DNA of 42,441 nucleotides from Actinomycetes bacterium. GTDB lineage: Bacteria; Actinomycetota; Thermoleophilia; Gaiellales; Gaiellaceae. The DNA is taken from contig JANYJX010000019.1 of NCBI GenBank assembly GCA_025358355.1, positions 1-42,441 on the forward strand, written 5' to 3'. Positions within the stretch are counted from its first letter, which is position 1. Every line of letters begins with the position of its first letter. Below the pieces are notes generated by a model. It ran no database searches, was not told where the DNA came from, and worked only from the letters and a program-made list of their open reading frames with translations. This document shows, piece after piece, positions 7,251 to 15,033 of this stretch. Both the position numbers and the translations under genes were made by a program.

Positions 7251-7622
7251 TCACTGGGGTGTGAGCAGGTAGGTGAGCACGCGCTTCGCGGTGCCGACCC
7301 GCACGGTCATCTTGAACGTGAGCGCGTAGCCCTTCGACTCGATCGGCCAGATGATCGCGTCACGGAATGTCCCCTTGATCGGGAAGTTCGTCACGTGCTT
7401 CTTTGCGCTCGAGAAGAACTCAACCGGGTGGGCAATGCCGATCGGGTCGACCACCACGGCCGTGAGCCGTGCTGCTAGCGGCTTGCCCTTCGCGTCGGTC
7501 ACCTTCACGGAGTACGCCCAGCGCGTGTTGATCGCCGGGGCGTGACCGCCGCCGGTGAAGGTCGCCTTGAACCCCGCGCTCTGGAGAGCGAGCGCCGCCA
7601 CCGCAACGACGACGAGCTTCAT
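7251..7622 (-). CDS. Small secreted protein of unknown function
   Basis: This is a 123-residue protein with an N-terminal export signal (MKLVVVAVAALALQSAGFKA) and no further membrane segment. The mature part reads as a beta-rich, Ig-like domain (NTRWAYSVKVTDAKGKPLAA, then LTAVVVDPIGIAHPVEFF). That pattern is common in extracytoplasmic carrier or adhesion domains, but I recognise no named family. It precedes the ABC ATPase by 10 nt and may belong to the exported substrate or periplasmic part of that transporter (inference). TAGGAT lies 6 nt before the ATG, so the mRNA may begin at this start codon. Confidence 0.8.
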   Translation of the reverse strand: MKLVVVAVAALALQSAGFKATFTGGGHAPAINTRWAYSVKVTDAKGKPLAARLTAVVVDPIGIAHPVEFFSSAKKHVTNFPIKGTFRDAIIWPIESKGYALTFKMTVRVGTAKRVLTYLLTPQ

Positions 7623-7628
7623 GAGGCA

Positions 7629-7634
7629 ATCCTA
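7629..7634 (-). promoter_or_regulatory. Candidate -10 box for leaderless 7622 gene
   Basis: Read on the minus strand this is TAGGAT, 6 nt before the ATG at 7622. There is no Shine-Dalgarno sequence between them. Confidence 0.5.
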
Positions 7635-7649
7635 CGCCCGGGCGTTACC

Positions 7650-8447
7650 TCAGTCGAGAGCGCGGGCGAGGTCGGCGCAGAGATCGGGTGTCGCAGCCGC
7701 GACGAGCCGGGAGCGCTGGCCGAGATCGAGCAGCGCCGCGCCGAACGGTGGATCCTCGAACAGCTCCATCGCCAGACCGACCTCGCGGACGAGCAGCTGG
7801 GCGGCGGCGATGTCGATCGAGCGCGCCGGCTTCAGTGAGCACACGGCATCGACGCGCCCGGCAGCAAGATGGCAGAGCGAGAGCGCCAGCGAGCCCATGA
7901 CGCGCAGCCGTTGCGCGACGCCAACCATTGCCGCAGCCTTCTCGGCGATGAACTGGGTCGTGGTTCCCTCGAAGGAGAGGATCTCGATCGGATCCTTCGG
8001 CCTGACCGCGCCGAGCGGGGCGCCATTCAGGATCGCACCTTCGCCGCGCCGCGCGACCCACTCCTCGCCGGAGCCGAAGTCGTAGACGAAGCCGAAGACG
8101 ACGTCGTCCATCGTCGCGCCCTCCGCAACGGCAATCGACAGCCCGAAGAACGGGATGCCGCGCTTCGCGTTGATCGAGCCGTCGATCGGGTCGACGACTA
8201 CTCGCATCGCGCCACCCGCACCGAACACGCGCTCGCCGAGCTCCTCCGAAACGAGCACGAAGTCGGCGCCGGTCGCTTCGAGCCTGGCCACGACGGCGTC
8301 CTCGGCGGCAGCGTCGATCGCGGTCGTGTCGTCGCCTCCTTCGCCGGCGCGCAGCACCGGCTCGCGCTCGGCCCGAGTCGGCAGGCGGACGAGCGCCTCC
8401 TCGATGTCGGCAACTGACGCGCGGCAAAGCGCGAGCCAGTCGGTCAT
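7650..8447 (-). CDS. Inositol monophosphatase family protein
   Basis: This 265-residue magnesium-dependent phosphatase has the metal-site motifs of the IMPase/FBPase/CysQ superfamily: SEELGE at about 67-72, DPIDGS at 86-91 and a later ARSIDIAAAQLLVREVG, which carries the family WD-A-G region in altered form (the usual WDxAAG aspartate appears as SIDIAAA). The substrate could be inositol phosphate, fructose bisphosphate or phosphoadenosine phosphate. The altered third motif argues against a confident choice. The ATG start overlaps the stop of the DUF1015 gene by 4 nt, so the pair is coupled. Confidence 0.88.
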   Translation of the reverse strand: MTDWLALCRASVADIEEALVRLPTRAEREPVLRAGEGGDDTTAIDAAAEDAVVARLEATGADFVLVSEELGERVFGAGGAMRVVVDPIDGSINAKRGIPFFGLSIAVAEGATMDDVVFGFVYDFGSGEEWVARRGEGAILNGAPLGAVRPKDPIEILSFEGTTTQFIAEKAAAMVGVAQRLRVMGSLALSLCHLAAGRVDAVCSLKPARSIDIAAAQLLVREVGLAMELFEDPPFGAALLDLGQRSRLVAAATPDLCADLARALD

Positions 8448-9511
8448 GGCTCGAGCGGCATGAAGAGGAGGCCGGAGAGGAGCTTCGGAAAGAAGTAGGT
8501 CGTCTTCTGCGGCATCACCTCGCCGCGGCGGGCGCGCACGAACACGTCCTCGATCCGCGTCGCGCGCAGCAGGAATGCGACATCGGCCTCGCCATCGTCG
8601 ACACGCCGCGCGGCCTCGCGCGCGTCGGGCGTGTACGCGATCCCGTCATGGCCGTAGCGGTCGACTAGCTCGACATCGAGCTCGCCAGGCTCGCCGTGGA
8701 CGAGCACTGCGCCCTCGCGGGAGTAGACGACGGCCACCGAACGATCGTACGGCTCGGCGGCGAGGTGGGTCAGCGCTTCATCGAGATCGCCCGGGTCGCC
8801 CGAGGGCACGAGCTCCGGCCGGCCCGAGAAGACCCGGTGCGTGGGGAAGATCTCGAGCCCGGGGTCAGACGTGCTCACGAGCACGACCAGTGTGTGGGCG
8901 CTCTCGGGCGTCCTCTCCTCTGCGTCGTAGGCGAGAGCAGTCTCGTAGCGGTGGTGGCCGTCGGCGATCAGCAGCTGGCGGTCGGCGAAGAACTCGGCGA
9001 CGGGAGTGTCAACGCGCCAGAGACGCGTTCCCTCCGCTTCGAGGTCGGTCGGGCGATCGGGCACGGCTACCGGCGAGTCCCCGTCGTAGAGGAGGAAGAT
9101 CGGCTCGATCTGCGCCCGTGCCGCGCGCAACAGGCGAAGGCGACTCTCTTTCGGGCCAGCATGCGTGCGCTCGTGCGGCAGAACGGCGCGCGTCTCGTAC
9201 GGCTCGACCTGCAACGACGCGACGATCCCCTCGCGCCGACGCGCGACGCCGTCTGGCCCGACGTAGTCCTGGGAGAGCGCCCAGATTGTCGGCTCCGCAT
9301 CTCGTACGAGCACGCCTTCATCGAGCCATGCCCGGAACAGACGCCCCGCCTCTTCTTCGGAGCCGGCGAGCGTCAGGCGAACGACGTTGTGCAAGTCGCG
9401 CGCCGTAAGTGCGTCGCGCTCAGCCGGTGAGATCACGTCGTAGGGCGGCGCGACGACCGCCTCGCCCGGCTCCGCATACCGAGCAGCGCGAAATGGGGTG
9501 ACGACCGCCAT
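8444..9511 (-). CDS. DUF1015 family protein
   Basis: This 355-residue protein matches DUF1015, a conserved family of unknown biochemical role. Hallmarks include VTPFRAARY near the start, VVAPPYDVISPAERDAL at about residues 20-36, HNVVRLTL, a YEVRAVLPHERT-like stretch, IADGHHRYETALAY near residue 190, and VMPQKTTYFFPKLLSGLLF at the C-terminus. The last is a near-invariant family ending. The ATG lies 6 nt after a TAGTCT hexamer, consistent with a leaderless transcript. It heads a minus-strand unit through the phosphatase to the small secreted protein and the ABC ATPase. Confidence 0.93.
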   Translation of the reverse strand: MAVVTPFRAARYAEPGEAVVAPPYDVISPAERDALTARDLHNVVRLTLAGSEEEAGRLFRAWLDEGVLVRDAEPTIWALSQDYVGPDGVARRREGIVASLQVEPYETRAVLPHERTHAGPKESRLRLLRAARAQIEPIFLLYDGDSPVAVPDRPTDLEAEGTRLWRVDTPVAEFFADRQLLIADGHHRYETALAYDAEERTPESAHTLVVLVSTSDPGLEIFPTHRVFSGRPELVPSGDPGDLDEALTHLAAEPYDRSVAVVYSREGAVLVHGEPGELDVELVDRYGHDGIAYTPDAREAARRVDDGEADVAFLLRATRIEDVFVRARRGEVMPQKTTYFFPKLLSGLLFMPLEP

Positions 9512-9517
9512 CCCACG

Positions 9518-9523
9518 AGACTA
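9518..9523 (-). promoter_or_regulatory. Candidate -10 box for leaderless 9511 gene
   Basis: On the minus strand TAGTCT lies 6 nt before the ATG at 9511. It faces the mirror-image box for the 9561 gene within the same 49-bp divergent spacer. Confidence 0.5.
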
Positions 9524-9548
9524 GTCACTTGCAGGTGGCCGGCAGTCG

Positions 9549-9554
9549 TAGACT
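9549..9554 (+). promoter_or_regulatory. Candidate -10 box for leaderless 9561 gene
   Basis: TAGACT ends 6 nt before the GTG at 9561, with no Shine-Dalgarno sequence between them. The divergent spacer thus carries a matching -10 box for each gene. Confidence 0.5.
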
Positions 9555-9560
9555 CGACGC

Positions 9561-10400
9561 GTGACCAGCATCGCCGAGCTCGCCGAGGACAGGACCGTAG
9601 AGGGCGTGTTCGCGGTGGCGAAGAAGGAGCGGCGCAGGACGCGCAACGGCGCCGCGTACCTGTCGCTCGAGCTGGTGGACGCGAGCGGCCGGATCGAGGC
9701 TCGCGTGTGGGACGACGTCGAGCTGCTCGACAAGCGCTTCGGCCAGGGCGACGCAGTCCGAGTGCTCGGTCGGGTTGAACGGTTCGGCGGGCGGCTACAG
9801 CTGCAGGTGCGCTCGCTGGAGGCCGCACCTGACGCGGATCCCGGCTCGTTCGTCCCCGCATTGAGGCGCGATGCGGACGAGCTCGACGGCTTCCTCGAGT
9901 TCCTCGCCGGCGAGATCGCGCATCCGGGGCTCGCAGCGCTCACGGGGTCGTTCCTGGCCGATCCCGGCCTGCGCGACGCACTACGGGCGCTACCGGCAGC
10001 GGGTGGGGACGGCCATCACGGCTATGCGGGAGGACTGCTCGAGCACACCGTCGGCGTGGCGACACTCTGCCGCGAGACCGTGCAGCTCCACCCGCGGTTA
10101 CGTGGAGACCTGCTGCTCGCGGCGGCGCTGCTGCACGACGTCGGGCGCACCGTGGAGCTGACCCGAGGCCCCGGGTTCACCCAGACCGAGGAGGGCCGCC
10201 TGCTCGGCCACGTCCATCTCGGCCTACGCCTGATCGAGGAGCGAGCGGAGAACCTAGAGCCGGAGGTGCGTGCGGAGCTCCTGCACGCGGTAGCGACGCA
10301 CCACGACCGCGGAGCCACGAGAACGGCGGAGGCGGCAGTGCTCTACCACGCAAACCAGCTAGATGCGCAAGCCGCAACGCGCCCGGTCGGCACCGACTGA
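9561..10400 (+). CDS. OB-fold and HD-domain protein, YhaM 3'-5' exoribonuclease type
   Basis: The 279-residue product has the YhaM architecture. An OB-fold nucleic-acid-binding domain lies at about residues 10-90 (AYLSLELVDASGRIEARVWD, then VRVLGRVERFGGRLQLQV). A metal-dependent HD hydrolase domain follows from about 150, with GHHGYAGGLLEHTVGVA (His152, His153, His162), LLHDVGRTVEL (HD at 192-193), GHVHLG and HAVATHHD. Homologues trim RNA or single-stranded DNA from the 3' end. All HD metal ligands are present, so the enzyme should be active. It is monocistronic and starts at GTG 9561, probably from a leaderless transcript. Confidence 0.88.
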   Translation: MTSIAELAEDRTVEGVFAVAKKERRRTRNGAAYLSLELVDASGRIEARVWDDVELLDKRFGQGDAVRVLGRVERFGGRLQLQVRSLEAAPDADPGSFVPALRRDADELDGFLEFLAGEIAHPGLAALTGSFLADPGLRDALRALPAAGGDGHHGYAGGLLEHTVGVATLCRETVQLHPRLRGDLLLAAALLHDVGRTVELTRGPGFTQTEEGRLLGHVHLGLRLIEERAENLEPEVRAELLHAVATHHDRGATRTAEAAVLYHANQLDAQAATRPVGTD

Positions 10401-10483
10401 ACGCATCGCCTAACCCCGGGAGGTCGGGACAGGCGTTGACGTTGGTCAAGACGGCGCTCGAACATGCTGTCGGAAGCCACCAC

Positions 10484-10489
10484 TAGGAT
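10484..10489 (+). promoter_or_regulatory. Candidate -10 box for the DNA methyltransferase
   Basis: TAGGAT lies 8 nt before the ATG at 10498. A TTGACG is visible about 40 bases upstream, too far for standard -35 spacing. The rest of the 10401-10497 spacer shows nothing else that I can support. Confidence 0.4.
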
Positions 10490-10497
10490 CGTTCCTG

Positions 10498-11670
10498 ATG
10501 GCCCGACAAGCCGACATCTATGCACGTCTGGCCGAGGCCGACATTGATCCAGACCTCTCGTGGTCAGAGCGCGACCTCCCCGAACGCGAGCGGACAAAGC
10601 ATGTCCACAGGCTTCATCCGTACCTCGGCAAGTTCGTCCCGCAACTCGTGGAGGTCTTCCTCCATCGCCATTGGGACGAAGGTTCCGTCATCCTCGACCC
10701 CTTCGCTGGAAGCGGAACCACTCTCGTCGAGTGTTCGACATTTGGTTGCCGAAGCGTCGGAACCGATCTCTCTGCGTTCAATGCGCTGCTCTGTCGAGTC
10801 AAGACCGCCGTCTACAACCCGTTCGTTGCCGAGAAGGATCTTCGTGCCGCGCTTTCGGAGTTCACCGCTAACGGACTTCGAGCACAACTCGTCCTGGACG
10901 AAACTCCTACGATCACGCTCGCGCCGTCAGGCGAGGTCTCCGACTGGCTCGTCGAATGGTTCGACGAACGCACGCTTTCGGAGCTGCTCGTTTTTCGCGC
11001 GATCGCTGAGAAGCACCCAGAGTCAACGGATCTCCTCAACATTGTCCTGAGTCGGTCAGCACGCTCCGCACGGCTAGTAACGCACTTCGACCTCGATTTC
11101 CCGAAGAAGCCGCAAACGGGGCCGTACCACTGTCGCAAGCACTCGCGCACGTGCCAGCCGACCCGTGAGGCATACAAGTTCCTGCAGAGATACACGCTCG
11201 ACACGATCAAGCGAGTGAAGGAATACGAGAGACTCCGAAAGCCCGTAGACGTCACGGTGCATCACGGGGATTCGAGGGTGATCGAATACGGCGTGGAGTT
11301 CAACGGGTTGATCACATCACCGCCATACCCGGGAAGAATCGACTACCACGAACAGCACCGCTACGCGTTTGAACTACTTGGTCTAAGTGATCTCCGAACC
11401 GACGAGATAGGTGCCGCCGAGAAAGGAACTTCGAAGGCCGCCGTTCACACGTATGTCGAAGACATGAAGGAGGTCTTTCGCAACTCACGGATGCACATGC
11501 GAAAGGGTTCGGTAGCGGTCATCGTCATTGATGACCAGCGAGGCTTATACGACGAGATCCTGAGCGAGTCAGGCTTCACCATCACAGAACGGCGCAAACG
11601 GCACGTCAATCGACGGACAGGACGACGGCAAGGCGAATTCTTCGAAGAGATCATCCTTGCTCGCGCATAG
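10498..11670 (+). CDS. DNA methyltransferase of a type II restriction-modification system
   Basis: This 390-residue protein is an amino-methyltransferase (N4-cytosine or N6-adenine). The SAM-binding motif I DPFAGSGTT lies at 67-75 and the catalytic motif TSPPYPG at 273-279. About 200 residues lie between them, probably with the target-recognition region, and a GPYHCRKHSRTCQP segment near 208-221 suggests a structural Cys/His site. The motif order I then IV resembles the alpha arrangement. The gene is visibly more A/T-rich than its neighbours and uses different codons, a sign of transfer. It ends head-on against the TdeIII-type endonuclease with no spacer (stops abut at 11670/11671). It appears intact and would protect the host even though the endonuclease frame is broken. 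Confidence 0.9.
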   Translation: MARQADIYARLAEADIDPDLSWSERDLPERERTKHVHRLHPYLGKFVPQLVEVFLHRHWDEGSVILDPFAGSGTTLVECSTFGCRSVGTDLSAFNALLCRVKTAVYNPFVAEKDLRAALSEFTANGLRAQLVLDETPTITLAPSGEVSDWLVEWFDERTLSELLVFRAIAEKHPESTDLLNIVLSRSARSARLVTHFDLDFPKKPQTGPYHCRKHSRTCQPTREAYKFLQRYTLDTIKRVKEYERLRKPVDVTVHHGDSRVIEYGVEFNGLITSPPYPGRIDYHEQHRYAFELLGLSDLRTDEIGAAEKGTSKAAVHTYVEDMKEVFRNSRMHMRKGSVAVIVIDDQRGLYDEILSESGFTITERRKRHVNRRTGRRQGEFFEEIILARA

Positions 11671-12524
11671 CTAGTTGTCCAACAGATATGCCTCGATACG
11701 GTCGCGGTACTTCTCACCTTCCTGGTGGGCGATCGTTAGGAGATCCTCCCATGTCCCGGGCCCGCCAAGACGCTCCCAGAACTCTGAGCCAATGAGAACG
11801 ATCCTGTCCTTGGTCATGTCTAGCCACCTCCCTGGCGGTGACCACGCATAAGCCGATCTCGTCCCGTACGGGTTGAAAGGCAGAGCGTAGTACGCGCACT
11901 CGCGCTCCTCCATCGCCGTGAGCTTCAGCATCTTTTCCTTCGAGACCTTCGTCTGATCCGAGTTCGGCTTCGGTGACTTGATCTCGTAGTAGTCGTGGCT
12001 CGTGCGATCTCCTTCGGAGTCCCCGATCGCAACGTCCACGATGACTCTGCACGCCTCCTTCGAACCGGACGCCGCCGCGAAGACCTCTGCCACTTCCGCG
12101 TCCCAGTCGGGGCGCCGTCTGACAGCCTCAAGGTCGCCGAGGATCCTCGTGATAACACGAAGCTGGTCAGAATAGATCTGCCCAGAGTACGCGTATCCCT
12201 GTCACGCATCCACGTCCGGGCGCCACGGCTCGCTTCGATGGCGGCCTTCTCCCAAACGTTGCCAAGGCTCGTCACAAACGACCGCTCAAACTTCGAGCCC
12301 TTCCACACCGCAGGAGGAACGAGCGCAAAATGGAGAGGTCTCAACTCGCGCTCGACGCTCTCGTCCCAAGGCTCGGTCTCCACTCGCATCCGGAGAGTGC
12401 TGACCAGTGGTGTCGCCAAGATCTCACCGAGTCGTCGCTCGACCTCAGGCGAAAATCCCATGCTCGTGTAGTTGTCCCCGCGACGCTTCGCTCCTGCTAC
12501 GGCTGGAAGGCCGTCGTCGTTCAC
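11671..12524 (-). pseudogene. TdeIII-family type II restriction endonuclease, frameshifted
   Basis: Two minus-strand frames together give one protein of about 284 residues that matches the TdeIII restriction endonuclease family. The N-terminal frame carries FERSFVTSLGNVWEKAA. The C-terminal frame carries the PD-(D/E)xK-type active site (VDVAIGD, then YYEIKSPKPNSDQTK), ALPFNPYG, and DRIVLIGSEFWERLGG with GTWEDLL, typical of the family. The frame changes near 12180, in the CCC run at 12181-12183, where one extra base would restore LGQIYSDQLRVITRILG. Start may be GTG 12524 or ATG 12461 (MGFSPEVERR). The break may be an assembly error or a recent inactivation. TdeIII itself is recorded for GGNCC; whether this enzyme shares that site is unknown. 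Confidence 0.8.
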
Positions 12525-12536
12525 GGCAAGGAACCG

Positions 12537-12773
12537 TCAGATGTTGAAGCGGATGTTGAGGACGTCACCGTCCTGGACGACGTAGGTCTTCCCTTCCAAC
12601 CGCTGTAGCGCTCGCTTCGCCACCTCCACATGGGACCCGGCCGAGAGGAGATCGTCCCAGCGGATCACCTCGCAGCGGATGAAGCCACGCGCGATGTCCG
12701 AATGGATCGTGGCGCCCGCCTCGAGCGCAGTCTGGCCGGCGCGCAACGTCCACGCCCTCGTCTCCCACTCAGC
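12537..12773 (-). pseudogene. Displaced 3' fragment of ychF (TGS domain only)
   Basis: This stretch reads ETRAWTLRAGQTALEAG and on to DGDVLNIRFNI and a TGA. It is homologous to the last 75 or so codons of the intact ychF at 13446. By hand alignment the DNA is about 89 percent identical over 231 bp, but the protein differs at only about six positions, so most changes are silent. No start codon or GTPase domain accompanies it. It lies 12 nt upstream of the endonuclease frame. It looks like the old end of ychF left behind after an insertion or recombination, derived from a copy that was functional until recently. Confidence 0.85.
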
Positions 12774-12865
12774 AGACGGGAGGAGTCGTTCTCAATCCGG
12801 CGAACACCCGCGCCCTGGAAAACAGCGAACCGCCCACAACCTCGAGTAGCGCCGCTATCTCGCCC

Positions 12866-13456
12866 TTGCGGCTTGGCGTGCTCATTGCGTTCGTCACCCT
12901 CGCGTTCGCTGGGGTCGTCGGGCTGATCGCCGTCGTGGCCGCCGATGGCACCGGCTCCTCCGTGAGCGATGGTGCTGGAATCGCGTCCTTCGTCTTCCTC
13001 GGAGGAGCCACGATGGCGTGCGCGCTGGCCTGCCTCGTGCGAGGGCGCGTACGACTGCTCGCGCTCATCGGTCTTGGCGCCTCGGGGTTGGCCATCGACC
13101 TAGGAGCCCTGGGCGTCTGGCAGAGCATCAACAGCGAGGCGTACGGAAAGGTCGCCGGCGTATCGGCAGCGTGGGCACTGTTCGCGCTCATCGCCCTCGG
13201 TCTGACACTGGCCGTCGGTGAGACAGACGGGCTCGCGAAGCTGCTCTACCTCGTGTATCTCGTCGCCACAGCTGCCGGCGGGCTCATCGCAGCGTGGCTG
13301 ATCATCACCGCTGGAAACAGCATCACGGATCCCGGAAGCGTGCTGGGAGACGACAACGTGCCGCTGCGACTCCTTGGAGTCTCGCTCGTGTTGCTGGCCG
13401 TGACCTGGTTCGCTGCGCTCGCAGCAAGCAAGGTGGAGCGCGCCGTCACACGTTGA
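12866..13456 (+). CDS. Membrane protein of unknown function between the two ychF ends
   Basis: This 196-residue protein has about six hydrophobic segments: LGVLIAFVTLAFAGVVGLIA at the N-terminus, then segments near 40-55, 65-85, 95-115, 125-145 and 170-190. Short loops join them, and there is no recognisable family motif. Start is TTG 12866 or possibly GTG 12878; neither has a good ribosome binding site. It is convergent with ychF and overlaps its 3' end by 11 nt. It sits exactly between the displaced and the intact ychF ends, which makes it the cargo of whatever event created the duplication. Confidence 0.7.
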   Translation: MRLGVLIAFVTLAFAGVVGLIAVVAADGTGSSVSDGAGIASFVFLGGATMACALACLVRGRVRLLALIGLGASGLAIDLGALGVWQSINSEAYGKVAGVSAAWALFALIALGLTLAVGETDGLAKLLYLVYLVATAAGGLIAAWLIITAGNSITDPGSVLGDDNVPLRLLGVSLVLLAVTWFAALAASKVERAVTR

Positions 13457-14384
13457 AGCGGATGTTCAGGACGTCGCCGTCTTGGACGACGTAGGTCTTC
13501 CCTTCCAGCCGTTGTAGCGCTCGCTTCGCGGCTTCCGCATGCGAGCCTGACGACAGGAGATCGTCCCAGCGGATCACCTCGCAGCGGATGAAGCCTCGCG
13601 CGATGTCGGAATGGATCGTGCCACCCGCTTCGAGCGCGGTCTGACCGGCGCGCAACGTCCACGCGCGCGTCTCCTTGTCGCCCGCGGTGAAGAACGTGAT
13701 CAGGCCGAGCGCCTCCTGCAGCCGCCGCACGATCTCGTCGAGCGCGGACGGGCCGTCGCGAAATGCGAGAGCTTCGTCGTCGGGTAGCTCCGCGAGCTCG
13801 GCCTCCAGCTTGCAGTCGATCCCACTCGGGCCGTTCTCGATCGCGAGTAGCGGCATCGTCGTCAGCGGATCGAGGCCGTCCGGCAGCTCGCCCTTCCACT
13901 CCGACAGCGGCTGCCCGGCATCGACGTGCGCGAGGATCTCGCCCAGCACCTCGACCTCGCGCCGCAGCCCCGTGTCGCCCGACTTCGCCTGCTTGCCGAC
14001 CCGCTCCAGCCGGCGCTCGACGTGGTCGCGATCGGCGACGAGCAACTCCAGCTTCAGCGTCTCCAGGTCGCCAGCGGGATCGGCGCCGTCCGAGTAACCG
14101 TCGGTCACGGCCAGCAACGCATCGACCTGCCGCAGCCCGCCGAGCAGAGCCGGCCCCGTTCCCGGAACGTCAACGACGCGGATCGCAGCCGGCGTGATCT
14201 TGCGCGCGCCGACAAGCGCGGCCAGCTTCTCGAGCCGCTTGTCGGCGATCGCAGCCATGCCGACATTCGACTTGTCCGTCATTGACGCGTACGCCGTGAT
14301 CTCGGCACCCGCCCGCGTCAGCGCATTGAAAAGCGTCGTCTTGCCCGCATTCGGCAGGCCGACGATCCCTACTTCCAGAGCCAC
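13446..14384 (-). CDS. ychF: YchF/OLA1-type GTPase-like ATPase, short form
   Basis: The 312-residue product has the YchF layout: P-loop GLPNAGKTTLFNALT at residues 8-22, a switch II region read as DVPGTGPALLGGLRQVDALL, a helical hairpin domain, and the C-terminal TGS (DUF933) domain ITFFTAGDKETRAWTL to DGDVLNIRFNV. YchF proteins bind ribosomes and prefer ATP to GTP. This one is about 45-50 residues shorter than usual. The conserved KGASxGxGLGNKFL stretch of switch II is gone, and no clear NxxE base-specificity motif is seen. The GTG start overlaps the upstream stop by 1 nt. The last 230 bp are duplicated at 12537. Confidence 0.88.
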   Translation of the reverse strand: MALEVGIVGLPNAGKTTLFNALTRAGAEITAYASMTDKSNVGMAAIADKRLEKLAALVGARKITPAAIRVVDVPGTGPALLGGLRQVDALLAVTDGYSDGADPAGDLETLKLELLVADRDHVERRLERVGKQAKSGDTGLRREVEVLGEILAHVDAGQPLSEWKGELPDGLDPLTTMPLLAIENGPSGIDCKLEAELAELPDDEALAFRDGPSALDEIVRRLQEALGLITFFTAGDKETRAWTLRAGQTALEAGGTIHSDIARGFIRCEVIRWDDLLSSGSHAEAAKRALQRLEGKTYVVQDGDVLNIRFNV

Positions 14385-14611
14385 TAGCTTTCGAAGCCGA
14401 CTCTCGCCTCGCGGGCGAAGCGCTTGACGTAGACGATGTGGGAGAGCACCACCGTGTAGCGCCCGTCTTCCGCGTCGAGGTTGAGCGTCGCATCGGCGCC
14501 GCCGCTCACAGCGAGCTCGAGCGCGTCGGCGCTCTTCGCGGTGACGATCGCGCTCATGATCTGCCCGCCGTTGAAGCCGATCTCGATCCGTGTCGATTCG
14601 GTCTCAGCCAT
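14384..14611 (-). CDS. DUF3107-like small protein
   Basis: This 75-residue protein resembles actinobacterial DUF3107 (the Rv3208A/TB9.4 type): RIEIGFNGGQ at the start, a central GGADATLNLDAEDGRYTVVL, and a VYVKRFAREARVGF ending that matches the family's YVEIG-RRVGFG ending in shape. Function is unknown. The ATG at 14611 overlaps the end of the epimerase gene by 8 nt and has a good Shine-Dalgarno (GGAGGTG) inside that gene, so translation is coupled. Its TAG shares a base with the ychF GTG. Confidence 0.65.
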   Translation of the reverse strand: MAETESTRIEIGFNGGQIMSAIVTAKSADALELAVSGGADATLNLDAEDGRYTVVLSHIVYVKRFAREARVGFES

Positions 14612-15008
14612 CTGACACCACCTCCGTGAGGACGCCGTGGATGGCGTCGGGATGGACGAAAGCAACCTGGAGGCCGAAGAGGCCGCGGCGCGGCTCGGTG
14701 TCGATCAGCTCCGCACCGGCGCTCGCGAGATCGCGGAGCGCCGCGCCGACATCGTCCACGCGGTACGCAACGTGGTGCATTCCGGGGCCGCGCTTGGCGA
14801 GGAACTTGCCGACCGGCGTGTCTGGCCCGGTCGCCGCGAGCAGCTCGACCCGGCTCTCGCCGACGAGCACGGACGCCGCTTCGACGCCTTGATCCGCCAG
14901 CTCGTCGCGATGCTCCAGCTGGCCGCCGAACAGCTTCTCGTACGTGTCGATCGCCTCGTCGAGGTCGACGACAGCAAGTCCGAGGTGGTGGATACCGCGC
15001 GCCTCCAT
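14604..15008 (-). CDS. mce: Methylmalonyl-CoA epimerase
   Basis: This 134-residue protein of the VOC/glyoxalase fold interconverts the 2R and 2S forms of methylmalonyl-CoA, in propionyl-CoA and branched-chain breakdown. Metal-ligand motifs are all present: GIHHLGLAVVDLDEAI at the start, VELLAATGPD in the middle, GPGMHHVAYRVDD, and a C-terminal GVLTEVV. The length is typical. No methylmalonyl-CoA mutase or carboxylase gene lies in the window. A TAGCAT hexamer 8 nt before the ATG suggests that the mce-DUF3107-ychF set has its own start of transcription. Confidence 0.93.
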   Translation of the reverse strand: MEARGIHHLGLAVVDLDEAIDTYEKLFGGQLEHRDELADQGVEAASVLVGESRVELLAATGPDTPVGKFLAKRGPGMHHVAYRVDDVGAALRDLASAGAELIDTEPRRGLFGLQVAFVHPDAIHGVLTEVVSDG

Positions 15009-15016
15009 CGCGCGCG

Positions 15017-15022
15017 ATGCTA
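15017..15022 (-). promoter_or_regulatory. Candidate -10 box for mce
   Basis: On the minus strand TAGCAT ends 8 nt before the mce ATG at 15008, in the 25-nt spacer after the FtsH-like gene. There is no clear Shine-Dalgarno. Confidence 0.4.
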
Positions 15023-15033
15023 TCTGCGGGGTT

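Noticed and set aside
12537..12746. The 69-codon frame within the ychF fragment as a functional TGS protein
   Set aside because: It has no ribosome binding site or -10 box and its putative start is an internal codon of ychF; free-standing TGS proteins are not supported here.
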